A stretch of DNA of 64,000 bases from contig NZ_VFOX01000001.1 of assembly GCF_006716345.1 (NCBI RefSeq), positions 248,001 through 312,000 of the forward strand, read 5' to 3'. Of the stretch, positions 8,275 through 21,887 are shown piece after piece (the first letter of the stretch is position 1; every line of letters starts with the position of its first letter). Source of the DNA: Microbacterium saperdae. GTDB lineage: Bacteria; Actinomycetota; Actinomycetes; Actinomycetales; Microbacteriaceae. The position numbers and the translations under genes are program-made. The notes beneath the pieces are model-generated. The model was not told the origin of the DNA. It was given only the letters and a program-made list of their open reading frames with translations, and ran no database searches.

Positions 8275-9690
8275 ATGGAATGGCTCGACCCCCTGGTCCT
8301 GTCCCGATGGCAATTCGGGTTGACGACCGTGTACCACTACCTGTTCGTGCCGCTGACGATCGGGATGGCGCTGGTCGCGGCGATCTTCCAGACCGCGTGG
8401 GTGCGCACCGGCAAGGTCCAGTACCTGCACCTGACCCGCTTCTTCGGCAAGATCTTCCTGATCAACTTCGCGATGGGTGTCGTCACCGGCATCGTGCAGG
8501 AGTTCCAGTTCGGCATGAACTGGTCGGACTACTCCCGCTTCGTCGGCGACGTGTTCGGCGCTCCGCTCGCGTTCGAGGGACTGCTGGCGTTCTTCTTCGA
8601 GGCGACCTTCATCGGGCTGTGGATCTTCGGCTGGGACAAGCTCCCGCAGAAGCTGCACCTCGCCACGATCTGGTGCGTCTCGATCGGCAGCATCCTGTCG
8701 GCGTACTTCATCATCGCCGCCAACGCCTTCATGCAGAACCCGGTCGGCTACACGTACAACCCCGTGACGAACCGCGCCGAGCTCACCGATTTCTGGGCGC
8801 TGCTGACGAACCCGGTCGCCCTCGCCGCCTTCCCGCACACGATCTTCGGCGCGCTCATGTTCGCGGCCGGCGTCGTGATCTCGGTCTCGGCCTGGCACCT
8901 CTCGCGCGGTCAGCACTTCGACACCATGCGCATCTCGCTCAAGTTCGGCCTGTGGGCGATGATCGTCTCGACCGCCGGCGTCGTGCTCACGGGCGACCAG
9001 TTGGGCCTCGCGATGTACGCCGCGCAGCCCATGAAGATGGCGGCGGCCGAGGCCACCTTCAACACGGTGTGCGGACCCGACGCTTCCTTCAGCCTCTTCA
9101 CGCTCGGCACGCCGGACGGCAGCTCTGAACTCTTCTCGATCCGCGTGCCCTATCTGCTGTCGCTGCTGTCCACGCACACGCTCGACGCGTGCGTGCACGG
9201 TATCAACGACCTGAACGCGGAGTACAGCCAGACCTACGCCGCCACCGGGCTCACCGACTTCGCGCCGGTGCTGTGGATCACCTACTGGGCATTCCGCTGG
9301 ATGATCGGCCTGGGCATGGCCGCTGCCCTCGTCGCCGTCGTCGGTCTGTGGCTGACCCGCAAGGGCGCCAAGAAGCCCCCGGCGCAGTGGATGTGGAAGC
9401 TCGCGATCTGGTCGTTCCCGCTCGCACTCGTCGCCAACATCATGGGCTGGGTCTTCACCGAGATGGGCAGGCAGCCCTGGATCGTGTTCGGACTCATGAC
9501 CACGCAGGACGGCGTCTCGCCCGGGGTCTCCGGTCTCGAAGTGCTGATCTCGCTGATCGCGTTCACCGCGATCTACGCCGCGCTGGCCGTGGTCGAGATC
9601 CGCCTCATCATCCGGGCCGCGCAGAAGGGCCCAGACACCACCGAGCAACCCCACGACGAGACGGCCCAGCTGCCGTCGGTCGTGTACTGA
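8275..9690 (+). CDS. cydA: cytochrome bd quinol oxidase subunit I
   Basis: A 471-residue polytopic membrane protein that binds the haems and oxidises menaquinol while reducing oxygen to water. It opens with the conserved SRWQFGLTTVYHYLFVPLTIG, where H21 corresponds to the haem b595 axial ligand. The signature GRQPWIVFGLMTTQDGVSP of the quinol-binding Q-loop is present, and the loop is short, as expected outside the proteobacterial long-loop class. About nine transmembrane helices are visible. AAAGAGGAGTGG precedes the ATG at 8275. First gene of cydABDC. Confidence 0.96.
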   Translation: MEWLDPLVLSRWQFGLTTVYHYLFVPLTIGMALVAAIFQTAWVRTGKVQYLHLTRFFGKIFLINFAMGVVTGIVQEFQFGMNWSDYSRFVGDVFGAPLAFEGLLAFFFEATFIGLWIFGWDKLPQKLHLATIWCVSIGSILSAYFIIAANAFMQNPVGYTYNPVTNRAELTDFWALLTNPVALAAFPHTIFGALMFAAGVVISVSAWHLSRGQHFDTMRISLKFGLWAMIVSTAGVVLTGDQLGLAMYAAQPMKMAAAEATFNTVCGPDASFSLFTLGTPDGSSELFSIRVPYLLSLLSTHTLDACVHGINDLNAEYSQTYAATGLTDFAPVLWITYWAFRWMIGLGMAAALVAVVGLWLTRKGAKKPPAQWMWKLAIWSFPLALVANIMGWVFTEMGRQPWIVFGLMTTQDGVSPGVSGLEVLISLIAFTAIYAALAVVEIRLIIRAAQKGPDTTEQPHDETAQLPSVVY

Positions 9691-9704
9691 GAGGAAGGGA
9701 CATC

Positions 9705-10733
9705 ATGGATCTCGCAACACTCTGGTTCTGGGTCGTCGCCTTCCTCTTCGTGGGGTACTTCGTGCTCGACGGGTTCGACTTCGGCGTCGGGATGTCGCTG
9801 CCGTTCCTCGGCAAGAACGACGTGTCGCGCCGCCAGGTCATCAACACGATCGGCCCGGTCTGGGACCTCAACGAGACCTGGGTCATCGTGGCGGGTGCGT
9901 GCCTGTTCGCGTCGTTCCCCGAGTGGTACGCCACCCTGTTCAGCGGCTTCTACCTGCCGCTGCTGCTCATCCTGCTCGCACTGATCCTGCGCGGCGTCTC
10001 GTTCGAGTACCGCCACCAGCGCGAGAGCGCGAAGTGGAAGGCGGGCTTCGACCGGATGATCGTGATCGGCTCGGCCGTACCCGCCCTGCTGTGGGGCGTC
10101 GCCTTCGGCAACATCGTGCAGGGCGTCGCGCTGGACGAGAACCACATCTACGTCGGCGGATTCTTCGCCCTGCTCAACCCGTACGCGCTGCTGGTCGGCG
10201 TCACCACGCTGCTGCTGTTCTTCCTGCACGGGGTGCTGTTCGTCGCGCTCAAGACCGATGGGCAGGTGCACCAGGATGCGCAGCGGCTCGCCCTGCGCGC
10301 CGCGGTTCCGACCGTGCTCGCCGCCGCCGCGACCGTGGTGTGGACCGTCGTGATCGCCGCGGGGCGCGAGGCGCCGCTGCTCTGGCTCGTGATCGGCACG
10401 GGAGCGGTCGCCGCCGTCGCGCTGCTGAGCGCGGTCGTGCTCTCGGTGCGCAAGCTCGACGGCTGGGCGTTCTTCGCCGGCATCCTGACGGTGCTGTTCG
10501 CCGTGGTCATGCTGTTCTCCGCGCTGTTCCCGTTCGTGATGCCGTCGACCATCGACCCGGCGTACAGCCTCACGATCGCCAATGCGTCGAGCACGCCGTA
10601 CACGCTGCAGATCATGAGCTGGACCGCGCTGATCGCCCTGCCCCTCGTGATCGCGTACCAGACCTGGACGTACTGGGTCTTCCGCAAGCGCGTCACCCGC
10701 AGCTCCATCGAGGGGGCTCCGGCGCACGCGTGA
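9705..10733 (+). CDS. cydB: cytochrome bd quinol oxidase subunit II
   Basis: A 342-residue polytopic membrane protein, partner of CydA in the bd oxidase. It begins MDLATLWFWVVAFLFVGYF and contains the conserved LDGFDFGVGM and GPVWDLNETWVIVAGA stretches of the family. It starts 14 bases after the cydA stop with GAGGAAGGG as ribosome binding site, and its stop overlaps the GTG start of cydD, so all four cyd genes are expected to be translated together. Confidence 0.95.
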   Translation: MDLATLWFWVVAFLFVGYFVLDGFDFGVGMSLPFLGKNDVSRRQVINTIGPVWDLNETWVIVAGACLFASFPEWYATLFSGFYLPLLLILLALILRGVSFEYRHQRESAKWKAGFDRMIVIGSAVPALLWGVAFGNIVQGVALDENHIYVGGFFALLNPYALLVGVTTLLLFFLHGVLFVALKTDGQVHQDAQRLALRAAVPTVLAAAATVVWTVVIAAGREAPLLWLVIGTGAVAAVALLSAVVLSVRKLDGWAFFAGILTVLFAVVMLFSALFPFVMPSTIDPAYSLTIANASSTPYTLQIMSWTALIALPLVIAYQTWTYWVFRKRVTRSSIEGAPAHA

Positions 10734-12394
10734 AACCCGTCGATCCGAGACTGCTGCGCTACGCGGGTGCCGCGAGGGGGTTCCTCGCGGCATCCGCGCT
10801 GATCGGCGTGGTCCAGACCGCGGTCGTGATCGTGTTCGCGTGGCTGCTGACGGATGCCGTCACCGGCGCGCTCGCGGGGCGCGACGTCACGGCGTCCCTG
10901 CTGTGGCTGCTCGCGGTGGCGCTGCTGCGCGGACTGCTGATCGCGGCATCGGATGCGGCCGGCACCCGCGCCGCCGCGAAGACCGGGATGCAGTTGCGCG
11001 CCGCGCTGATCCGCGCGGTCGGACGCCTCGGACCCGGATGGCTCGCGCAGCGCAACCGCACGGCGCTCGCCGTCACCGCGGGGCACGGGCTGGAGGCGCT
11101 CGACTCCTACTTCGCGCGGTACATCCCTCAGCTGGTGCTGACCGTGATCGCGACGCCCGTGGTGCTCGCGGTCATGTGGTGGCAGGACTGGCCGAGTGGA
11201 CTGACCGCGGCGGTCACGCTCCCGTTGATCCCGCTGTTCCTGATCCTGATCGGCATCGCGACCCGCACCGTGCAGCAGAAGCAGTGGCACACGCTGCAGC
11301 GGCTCGCCGTCCGTTTCGCGGACACGGTGCAGGGGCTCGCGACGCTGCGACTGTTCGGACGCGAGCAGCGCGCCGCCGACCGGATCGAGTCGACGGCCGA
11401 CGAGTACCGCCGCGAGACCATGAAGGTACTGCGGTTCTCGTTCCTCTCCGGCTTCGCGATGGAGCTGCTCGCCTCGCTCGCGGTCGCGCTGATCGCGGTG
11501 TCGGTGGGGTTCCGGCTGCTGTCCGGCGATCTGTCGCTCGAGGTGGGATTGTTCGTGCTGCTGCTCGCCCCCGAGGCGTTCCTGCCGATCCGGCAGGTCG
11601 GCGTGCAGTTCCACGCCGCGGCCGAGGGCGTCGCCGCGACCGAGGACATCTTCGCCGTGCTGGATGAGGCCGGGGCTCAGCCGGATGGTGTCCACAACTC
11701 CTCCAGAACCGTCGCAGCCGCGGCGGGAACCACGGCGGCGGGCGCCCATCCGGAGATTCTGGAGGAGTTGCGAACCGCGAACGCGGGGCTCGTCATCGAC
11801 GGACTGCGCGTCCGTGACCTTCCACCCGTCTCCTTCGCCGCCGACTCCGGCAGGATCACGCTGATCGAGGGACCGAGCGGGGTGGGGAAGTCGAGCCTGT
11901 TCGCGGCGCTGCGCGGGGCGGCGGAGTACTCGGGATCCGCATCGTTCCGGGGCAGCGAGGTGCGGCAGCTCGATCCGGCCGACTGGCTCGCCTGGGGCGG
12001 GCAGACCCCTGGCCTGTTGCGGGGAACGGTCGGAGACAACGTCGCGCTGGGTGATCCGGCACCGGATGCCGACGGCATCCGCCGCGCGCTCGATGCCGCG
12101 TGCGCAGAGACCATCGATCCGGCGCTCGAGCTCGGCGTGCAGGGAGCAGGACTCTCCGGCGGACAGGCGCAGCGGGTCGCCGTGGCCAGGGCGCTGTACC
12201 GGCATGCGCAGGATCCGCGACGCGTGCTCGCGCTCGACGAACCGTCCAGCGCCCTCGATGTCGAGACCGAGGCGCGGCTCTGGGCGGCGCTGCGCGAGCG
12301 GGCGGATGCCGGCGCCACGATCCTGCTCGTCTCGCACCGCCGCTCCGCGCGGGAGATCGCCGATCAGGTCATCGCACTGGGGGTGAGCGTATGA
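10730..12394 (+). CDS. cydD: ABC transporter CydD (thiol reductant exporter subunit)
   Basis: A 554-residue fused membrane-ATPase half transporter. CydDC exports glutathione/cysteine in E. coli and is required for assembly of the bd oxidase. Six transmembrane helices occupy roughly residues 15-310. The ATPase domain has Walker A GPSGVGKSS near 380, the signature LSGGQAQRVAVARAL and Walker B VLALDEPSSALD. The start is a GTG at 10730 overlapping the cydB TGA as GTGA. An insertion rich in Ala/Thr (about residues 322-345) separates the membrane and ATPase parts. Confidence 0.92.
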   Translation: MKPVDPRLLRYAGAARGFLAASALIGVVQTAVVIVFAWLLTDAVTGALAGRDVTASLLWLLAVALLRGLLIAASDAAGTRAAAKTGMQLRAALIRAVGRLGPGWLAQRNRTALAVTAGHGLEALDSYFARYIPQLVLTVIATPVVLAVMWWQDWPSGLTAAVTLPLIPLFLILIGIATRTVQQKQWHTLQRLAVRFADTVQGLATLRLFGREQRAADRIESTADEYRRETMKVLRFSFLSGFAMELLASLAVALIAVSVGFRLLSGDLSLEVGLFVLLLAPEAFLPIRQVGVQFHAAAEGVAATEDIFAVLDEAGAQPDGVHNSSRTVAAAAGTTAAGAHPEILEELRTANAGLVIDGLRVRDLPPVSFAADSGRITLIEGPSGVGKSSLFAALRGAAEYSGSASFRGSEVRQLDPADWLAWGGQTPGLLRGTVGDNVALGDPAPDADGIRRALDAACAETIDPALELGVQGAGLSGGQAQRVAVARALYRHAQDPRRVLALDEPSSALDVETEARLWAALRERADAGATILLVSHRRSAREIADQVIALGVSV

Positions 12395-14061
12395 GCGTCG
12401 CCGAGTCCCGCCGTGCGCGGGTGCGCTCCGTGCTCCAGCTCGCCCAGCCACCGCTGCGCCGCTTCCTCCCCGGGTTGCTGTGGGGCGCGCTGTCGGCCGG
12501 GGCCGCAGTCAGCCTGCTCGCGGTGAGCGGGTGGCTGATCGTGAGCGCCTCGATCGTCGACTCGCTCGTGCCACTGTCGATCGCGGTCGTGGGCGTGCGC
12601 TTCTTCGCGGTCTCGCGTGCCGTGCTGCGCTACCTCGAGCGGCTGAGCGGACACGACGCCGCACTCCGCCAGCTGGCCACGACCCGTGCCGACATGGTGC
12701 GTCGACTCATCCCGCTCTCGCCGGCGGGGCTGGGCTCCACCGACCGCGGCCACGTGCTGTCGGCTCTGGTCGACGACGTCGACAATCTGCAGAACCTCCC
12801 CTTGCGCGTGGTGCAGCCGCTCGCGGTGTCGGGCCTCGTCGCGATCGGCGCGGTCGGGTTCATCGCGTTCGTGTCGCCGCCCGCCGCGCTGACGCTCGCC
12901 GCGTGCCTGCTGGTCGCGGCTGCGGCGGCCGTCGGGATGGGCTGGCTGTTCGGCTCCCGGGCGGAAGCGCTCGTCTCCGCACGCCGCGCCGCACTGTCGG
13001 CCGCGCTCGTCGACTACCTCGGGAGCCTCGACGTGCTCCTCGCCTACGGTGCCGAAGAGCAGGCCCGTGCCCGGATCGCCGCGGAGGATGCCGCCCTGCG
13101 CCGGGTCGTGGGCAGAGCATCGCTCGCGCAGGCGGTGGCCGCGGGCGTGGTCTCGGCCGTCTCGGGCGCGGCGTCGGTGTGGGCGCTCGCCGCGGCAGCC
13201 CCCGGACTCGTGACCGGTGCGATCGACGGCCCGTGGCTGGCGGTGGCCGTGCTCGTGCCCATGGTCGTGTTCGAGGTGTTCGGCGCGGTGCCGATCGCGG
13301 CGGCATCGTGGCGCAGCGTGCGCGCGAGCGCCGAACGCATCGTCGATGTGCTGCCCGAGCGGATGCCGGAACAGCTCCGCGGTGACGAGGGCGCGGAGTC
13401 GCAGATCGAAGGGACGCCGACGCTGCGGTTGCGCGATGTGCGGGTCACCTGGCCGGGCGGCACCGCGGGGCTGCGGGGCGTCGATCTCGACCTGGCTCCG
13501 GGGGAACGGGTTCTCGTCGCCGGCCCGAGCGGGGCAGGCAAGAGCTCACTCGCGGCCGCGCTCGTCGGCTTCCTGCGCGCGGAGGGCGAGTACACGATCG
13601 ACGGCGTGAGCGCGGCCGAGCTGTCCGGGCCGGCGCTGCGGCGCACGATCGGGCTGTGCGAGCAGAGTCCTCAGCTGTTCGATGAGGACATCCGCCAGAA
13701 CCTGCTCTTCGCGCGTGACTCCGCGAGCGACGCCGAGCTGGAGGACGTGCTCGACCGCGTCGGTCTCGGCGACTGGGTGCGCGAGCGCGGCGGACTGGAT
13801 GCGCGCGTCGGCGACCGGGGAGCGCTGGTGTCGGGCGGGCAGGCGCAGCGCATCGCCTTGGCGAGGGCGTTGCTGCGCGGATTCCCGGTGCTGGTGCTCG
13901 ATGAGCCGACCGCGGGAGTCGACCCCGCGGCATCCGATGCGCTGCTGCGCGACCTGCTCGATGCGGCGGGTGGGCAGTCGGTGCTGCTGATCTCGCACGT
14001 CGCCCCTCCGGCCGGAATCGTCGACCGTGTCGTGCGCATCGAGGCCGGTCGCACGGTCTGA
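12391..14061 (+). CDS. cydC: ABC transporter CydC (thiol reductant exporter subunit)
   Basis: A 556-residue ABC half transporter forming a heterodimer with CydD. The membrane domain contains SGWLIVSASIVDS and the RYLERLSGHDAALRQL segment typical of CydC. The ATPase domain has Walker A GPSGAGKSS, signature VSGGQAQRIALARAL and Walker B VLVLDEPTAGVD. The ATG overlaps the cydD stop as ATGA. It is the last gene of the operon; the next gene lies on the opposite strand 48 bases away. Confidence 0.93.
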   Translation: MSVAESRRARVRSVLQLAQPPLRRFLPGLLWGALSAGAAVSLLAVSGWLIVSASIVDSLVPLSIAVVGVRFFAVSRAVLRYLERLSGHDAALRQLATTRADMVRRLIPLSPAGLGSTDRGHVLSALVDDVDNLQNLPLRVVQPLAVSGLVAIGAVGFIAFVSPPAALTLAACLLVAAAAAVGMGWLFGSRAEALVSARRAALSAALVDYLGSLDVLLAYGAEEQARARIAAEDAALRRVVGRASLAQAVAAGVVSAVSGAASVWALAAAAPGLVTGAIDGPWLAVAVLVPMVVFEVFGAVPIAAASWRSVRASAERIVDVLPERMPEQLRGDEGAESQIEGTPTLRLRDVRVTWPGGTAGLRGVDLDLAPGERVLVAGPSGAGKSSLAAALVGFLRAEGEYTIDGVSAAELSGPALRRTIGLCEQSPQLFDEDIRQNLLFARDSASDAELEDVLDRVGLGDWVRERGGLDARVGDRGALVSGGQAQRIALARALLRGFPVLVLDEPTAGVDPAASDALLRDLLDAAGGQSVLLISHVAPPAGIVDRVVRIEAGRTV

Positions 14062-14109
14062 CCCGCTCCCGCGCTGCGCATCCGCCATCCGTGAGGAACG
14101 CCTGCGGGG

Positions 14110-14886
14110 TCAGCCGTAGAGAGGAGTGGGAGGTTCCATCACGATGCCCTGCGCCTCGAATGCGCGGCGGCGCTCCTCGATGCGGCGGTGCAGTTCGACC
14201 TGGGCGTCGTCGACGAACTGCGCATCGAGGTCGACGGTCGGCGGATGCGGGTCTCCGTGGTTCGCGGCGATGTACGCATCGAGCTCGGGTCCCGAGGTCC
14301 ACGACGTGATGAGCGCATAGCGCGGGGCGACGCCCCGGTGCCAGACCGCGTGCCAGAAGCGCTGCGTGTCGACGATGATGCGTGTGCCCTCTCGCAGCGG
14401 CAGTCGGATCTCGGTCGCGGGATCGAAGCGGTCGGAACGGAGGATGAGCATCGAGTCGGGGTCGTCTGTCAGGTTGTAGTACCCGCGCACCACCCAGCCG
14501 GTGCCTTCTTCGTTGAGACGGTTGTTGTCGTCCTGGTGGAGGTTGTAGATCGCGTCGGCGTAGTGGTTCGGCTGCAGCTCGATCACCCGGCAGCGGCCGA
14601 CCGCGGCACCGGGCTCCAGCGCCCGCGCCTGGAGGACGGGAGCGATCGCGACCTGAGAGGGAACCCAGACGCCATCCTTGTCTGTACGTGGAGGGGTGTG
14701 GTTCCAGAACCCGTTGCACTCGACGGCGCCCGCGTAGCTGGCAAGCGGCGCGAAACGCGTGATGCCGGAAGAGCGCCAACCGACGTACTCCAGATCGAGC
14801 CATTCGGCGGGGTCTGCCGCCTGGTCGTGGTCGTCCAGGACGACGTAGCCGGTCTCGGCCAGCGCTGCGGAGGTGATGAAGCCCAT
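14110..14886 (-). CDS. putative Fe(II)/2-oxoglutarate-type oxygenase
   Basis: A 258-residue cytosolic protein that I cannot place in a named family. It carries a spacing of residues characteristic of the 2-oxoglutarate oxygenase fold: H117-x-D119 in the phrase YNLHQDDNN, a distal histidine H179 in FWHAVWH, and R189 ten residues later in RYALITSW, where 2-oxoglutarate would be bound. The substrate is unknown. I start it at the ATG at 14886 because GAAGGAAGG then lies nine bases upstream; the ATG at 14895 abuts that site with no spacing. A perfect 6-2-6 palindrome (14911-14924) sits just upstream. It is monocistronic, converging with cydC and divergent from the rRNA operon. Confidence 0.5.
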   Translation of the reverse strand: MGFITSAALAETGYVVLDDHDQAADPAEWLDLEYVGWRSSGITRFAPLASYAGAVECNGFWNHTPPRTDKDGVWVPSQVAIAPVLQARALEPGAAVGRCRVIELQPNHYADAIYNLHQDDNNRLNEEGTGWVVRGYYNLTDDPDSMLILRSDRFDPATEIRLPLREGTRIIVDTQRFWHAVWHRGVAPRYALITSWTSGPELDAYIAANHGDPHPPTVDLDAQFVDDAQVELHRRIEERRRAFEAQGIVMEPPTPLYG

Positions 14887-14910
14887 GATGCGCATCCTTC
14901 CTTCGGGTGC

Positions 14911-14924
14911 TTAGGACATCCTAA
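14911..14924. promoter_or_regulatory. TTAGGA-CA-TCCTAA palindrome
   Basis: Perfect 6-base arms around a 2-base centre, 25 bases before the oxygenase start. The half-sites TTAGG/CCTAA are those of DtxR/IdeR-type boxes, but the spacing between half-sites is 4 rather than 9 bases, so the match is to the half-site only. Metal-responsive control of an iron-dependent enzyme is possible. Confidence 0.4.
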
Positions 14925-15255
14925 CCGCGAGCAGTGCCCTCGCCCAGGGAGGAGGGGCCGTGGATAACACTCGTGCGCCGGCGCGTGCGTTCCTCTCGCG
15001 GGCGGGGGCACGCGGGCGTGCACACGTGCGGTGAGAGTGTGGAAATCCGGGCGACACGCCCGGCGGGGGAGCCGGATTTGCCCGATCCCCGGGATCCGCG
15101 TAACTTATTACTTGTTCGCCCCACAGGGAAGCGGAGAGGCCGAGAGCCTCACCCCCCTCAAGCGGAGAACCACCCCCACTCGATCAGCTCCTCGGAGAAG
15201 ATCGCAGACACACTTCTGTCTGACGTGGGGCATCCACACCGGAACAGCAGTCAGT

Positions 15256-15283
15256 TTGACAGCGACGCCGGAACGGATAAGCT
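15256..15283 (+). promoter_or_regulatory. rRNA operon promoter P1
   Basis: -35 TTGACA at 15256-15261, 16-base spacer, -10 TAAGCT at 15278-15283. The predicted start region GAAGTTGCC follows at 15287, identical to the one after P2. Confidence 0.7.
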
Positions 15284-15352
15284 AGTGAAGTTGCCTCGGA
15301 GGCCTTGAGTCCCGAGCTGCAGATCTGGTTCTGAGCCTTCCGGCGTGTCGAT

Positions 15353-15380
15353 TTGACAGCCCGAAAGACACAGATAAGAT
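15353..15380 (+). promoter_or_regulatory. rRNA operon promoter P2
   Basis: -35 TTGACA at 15353-15358, 16-base spacer, -10 TAAGAT at 15375-15380. Followed by GAAGTTGCC at 15384. The P1 and P2 units are about 97 bases apart and similar over the whole core, suggesting duplication. Confidence 0.75.
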
Positions 15381-15436
15381 AGAGAAGTTGCCCTTCGGGC
15401 CTGGTTGTGATGACTGGGTCGTGGGAGCATCCGATC

Positions 15437-15457
15437 CTTGAGAACTCAACAGCGTGC
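15437..15457 (+). promoter_or_regulatory. leader boxA-like antitermination element
   Basis: CTTGAGAACTCAACAGCGTG in the leader matches the TTTGAGAACTCAA-type sequence found before actinobacterial rRNA genes, where it recruits Nus antitermination factors. A related copy is in the 16S-23S spacer. Confidence 0.55.
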
Positions 15458-15633
15458 ACTTGTCAAATGCCAAATTATCCTCGTCTAGCTTCGGCTAGTT
15501 GAGAATTCCTTTGGATCAAAGACCAATCCCTTCCGGGGGGTTGGCAATGGATGAAGTCAGCAATGAATTTGTCTCTTTGGTCAGCATCAAACTCGCTGCG
15601 TCACCGTTTTCCCGGTGGGGTATGCATTTCTTT

Positions 15634-20680
<5,047 letters not shown>

Positions 20681-20784
20681 ACCGTTTGTTGGTGCTACGC
20701 GTCCACTGAGTGGTTCTCGATGTACGGTCGAGAACCGCATAACAACAATGACTTTGTTATGTGTTTGATTGAAACATCAATAGT

Positions 20785-20901
20785 GTTTCGGCGGCCATAG
20801 CGTGAGGGAAACGCCCGGTTACATTCCGAACCCGGAAGCTAAGCCTCACAGCGCCGATGGTACTGCAGGGGGGACCCTGTGGGAGAGTAGGACACCGCCG
20901 G
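20785..20901 (+). rRNA. rrf: 5S ribosomal RNA
   Basis: About 117 bases with the typical core CCCGGTTACATTCCGAACCC and complementary ends (TTTCGGCGG near the start with CCGCCGGA at the end). It lies about 105 bases after 23S, completing the 16S-23S-5S order. Confidence 0.95.
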
Positions 20902-20914
20902 ACTTCTTTTAAGC

Positions 20915-20944
20915 AAATGGCCACCCATCGATGGGTGGCCATTT
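20915..20944 (+). terminator. rRNA operon terminator 1
   Basis: A perfect 30-base palindrome whose arms AAATGGCCACCCAT and ATGGGTGGCCATTT flank a CG centre, followed by TT. It lies 14 bases after 5S. Confidence 0.8.
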
Positions 20945-20976
20945 TGCGTTTACGCAGAAGTGTGCACGAAACATGA

Positions 20977-21008
20977 AGAAGAGCCATCCCTCGCGGGGTG
21001 GCTCTTCT
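20977..21008. terminator. rRNA operon terminator 2, possibly bidirectional
   Basis: Stem of 14 pairs (AGAAGAGCCA with TGGCTCTTCT, one G-T pair, then CCC with GGG) around TCGC. It lies between 5S and the end of the IclR-type gene on the opposite strand, so it may stop transcription from both sides. Confidence 0.7.
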
Positions 21009-21046
21009 GCGTTAAGGCAGTAGCGCTGGGCGGCCGATGACGCCGC

Positions 21047-21835
21047 TCACCTCTTGACGCGTGACTCGAGGATCCCTGCTGTCTCGATCACGGCATCCGC
21101 GAGCAGGCGCTCCTCCAGGCCCTCTCCGCCCCACGTGACCGCAACAGCGGCGACCGGCCAGCCGGCGTGGTCGCGCACGACAGCTCCGACCGATCGCAAG
21201 CCGTCCGCCACCTCGCTGTCTTCGACCGCATAGCCACGCGCCCTCACTTCCCGCAGGAGTTCCCGCAGCTCGGCGGGACGCCGCGGCCCCAATCCGGTGC
21301 GATCAGGGAAAGCAGAGGCACTCGGGTACAGCGCGCGCACCTGCTCACGGGGGAGCGCCGCCAGCATCGCCCGACCGCTGGCGGTGAGGTGCGCGGGCAG
21401 CCGCACTCCGACATCCGTCACCAGGGCGGGGCGCCGGGGGGCGCGCTCCTCGACGATGTAGAGCACGTCGCCGCCGCTCATCACGGCGAGATGGGCGCTC
21501 TCGCCCAGCCGGTCGGACAGAGCGGCGATCAACGGCCGCCCCAACCGAGCGAGTGGCTGCTGGCGCGTGTAGCCGCCGGCCAGTTCGAAGGCCGAAGTGC
21601 CCAGGCCCCAGCGCTGCTCCTCGCGGAAGTGCAGCACGAAGCCGTGAGCCGACAGCGTCGTCAGCAGGTGATAGACCGTGGAGCGCGGCAGGTCGAGCTC
21701 GCGCGCGATCGCGGATGCTGCCACCGGGGCCGGCCGCCCGGCCAGGTAGCTGAGGATGCGCAGCGTGTTCTCAGCCGCCGGCACCTGCGGTTCGCCCGCA
21801 CGAGGCTGGGGGGTGCTGTCTGGGATCACAGACAC
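21047..21835 (-). CDS. IclR-family regulator, probable hut repressor
   Basis: A 262-residue transcription factor. The N-terminal winged helix contains AIARELDLPRSTVYHLLTTL around residues 42-61, and the C-terminal effector-binding domain contains LTASGRAMLAALP and GYAVEDSEVADGLRSVGAVV, both typical of IclR proteins. It is divergent from hutH with only 52 bases between the starts, so it most likely controls the histidine utilisation genes; the inducer is probably urocanate or histidine by analogy. A short dyad TGTCG-CCGT-CGACA lies in the shared gap around 21854-21867. Confidence 0.85.
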   Translation of the reverse strand: MSVIPDSTPQPRAGEPQVPAAENTLRILSYLAGRPAPVAASAIARELDLPRSTVYHLLTTLSAHGFVLHFREEQRWGLGTSAFELAGGYTRQQPLARLGRPLIAALSDRLGESAHLAVMSGGDVLYIVEERAPRRPALVTDVGVRLPAHLTASGRAMLAALPREQVRALYPSASAFPDRTGLGPRRPAELRELLREVRARGYAVEDSEVADGLRSVGAVVRDHAGWPVAAVAVTWGGEGLEERLLADAVIETAGILESRVKR

Positions 21836-21887
21836 AGGATCTCACGATCCGCTGTCGCCGTCGACACGGCGGGTGTGGAATCAGAAC

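Larger units (their letters stand above)
14925..15633 (+). other. rRNA operon leader region
   Basis: A 700-base region without protein genes upstream of 16S rRNA. It contains tandem sigma-A-like promoters at 15256-15283 and 15353-15380, a boxA-type antitermination sequence near 15437-15457, and a lower-GC stretch leading into 16S. The first 190 bases (14925-15115) are GC-rich and show nothing I can name. Confidence 0.7.

Noticed and set aside
14887..15130. A protein gene in the GC-rich part of the rRNA leader
   Set aside because: Short frames there have no ribosome binding site and lie within the untranslated leader region.
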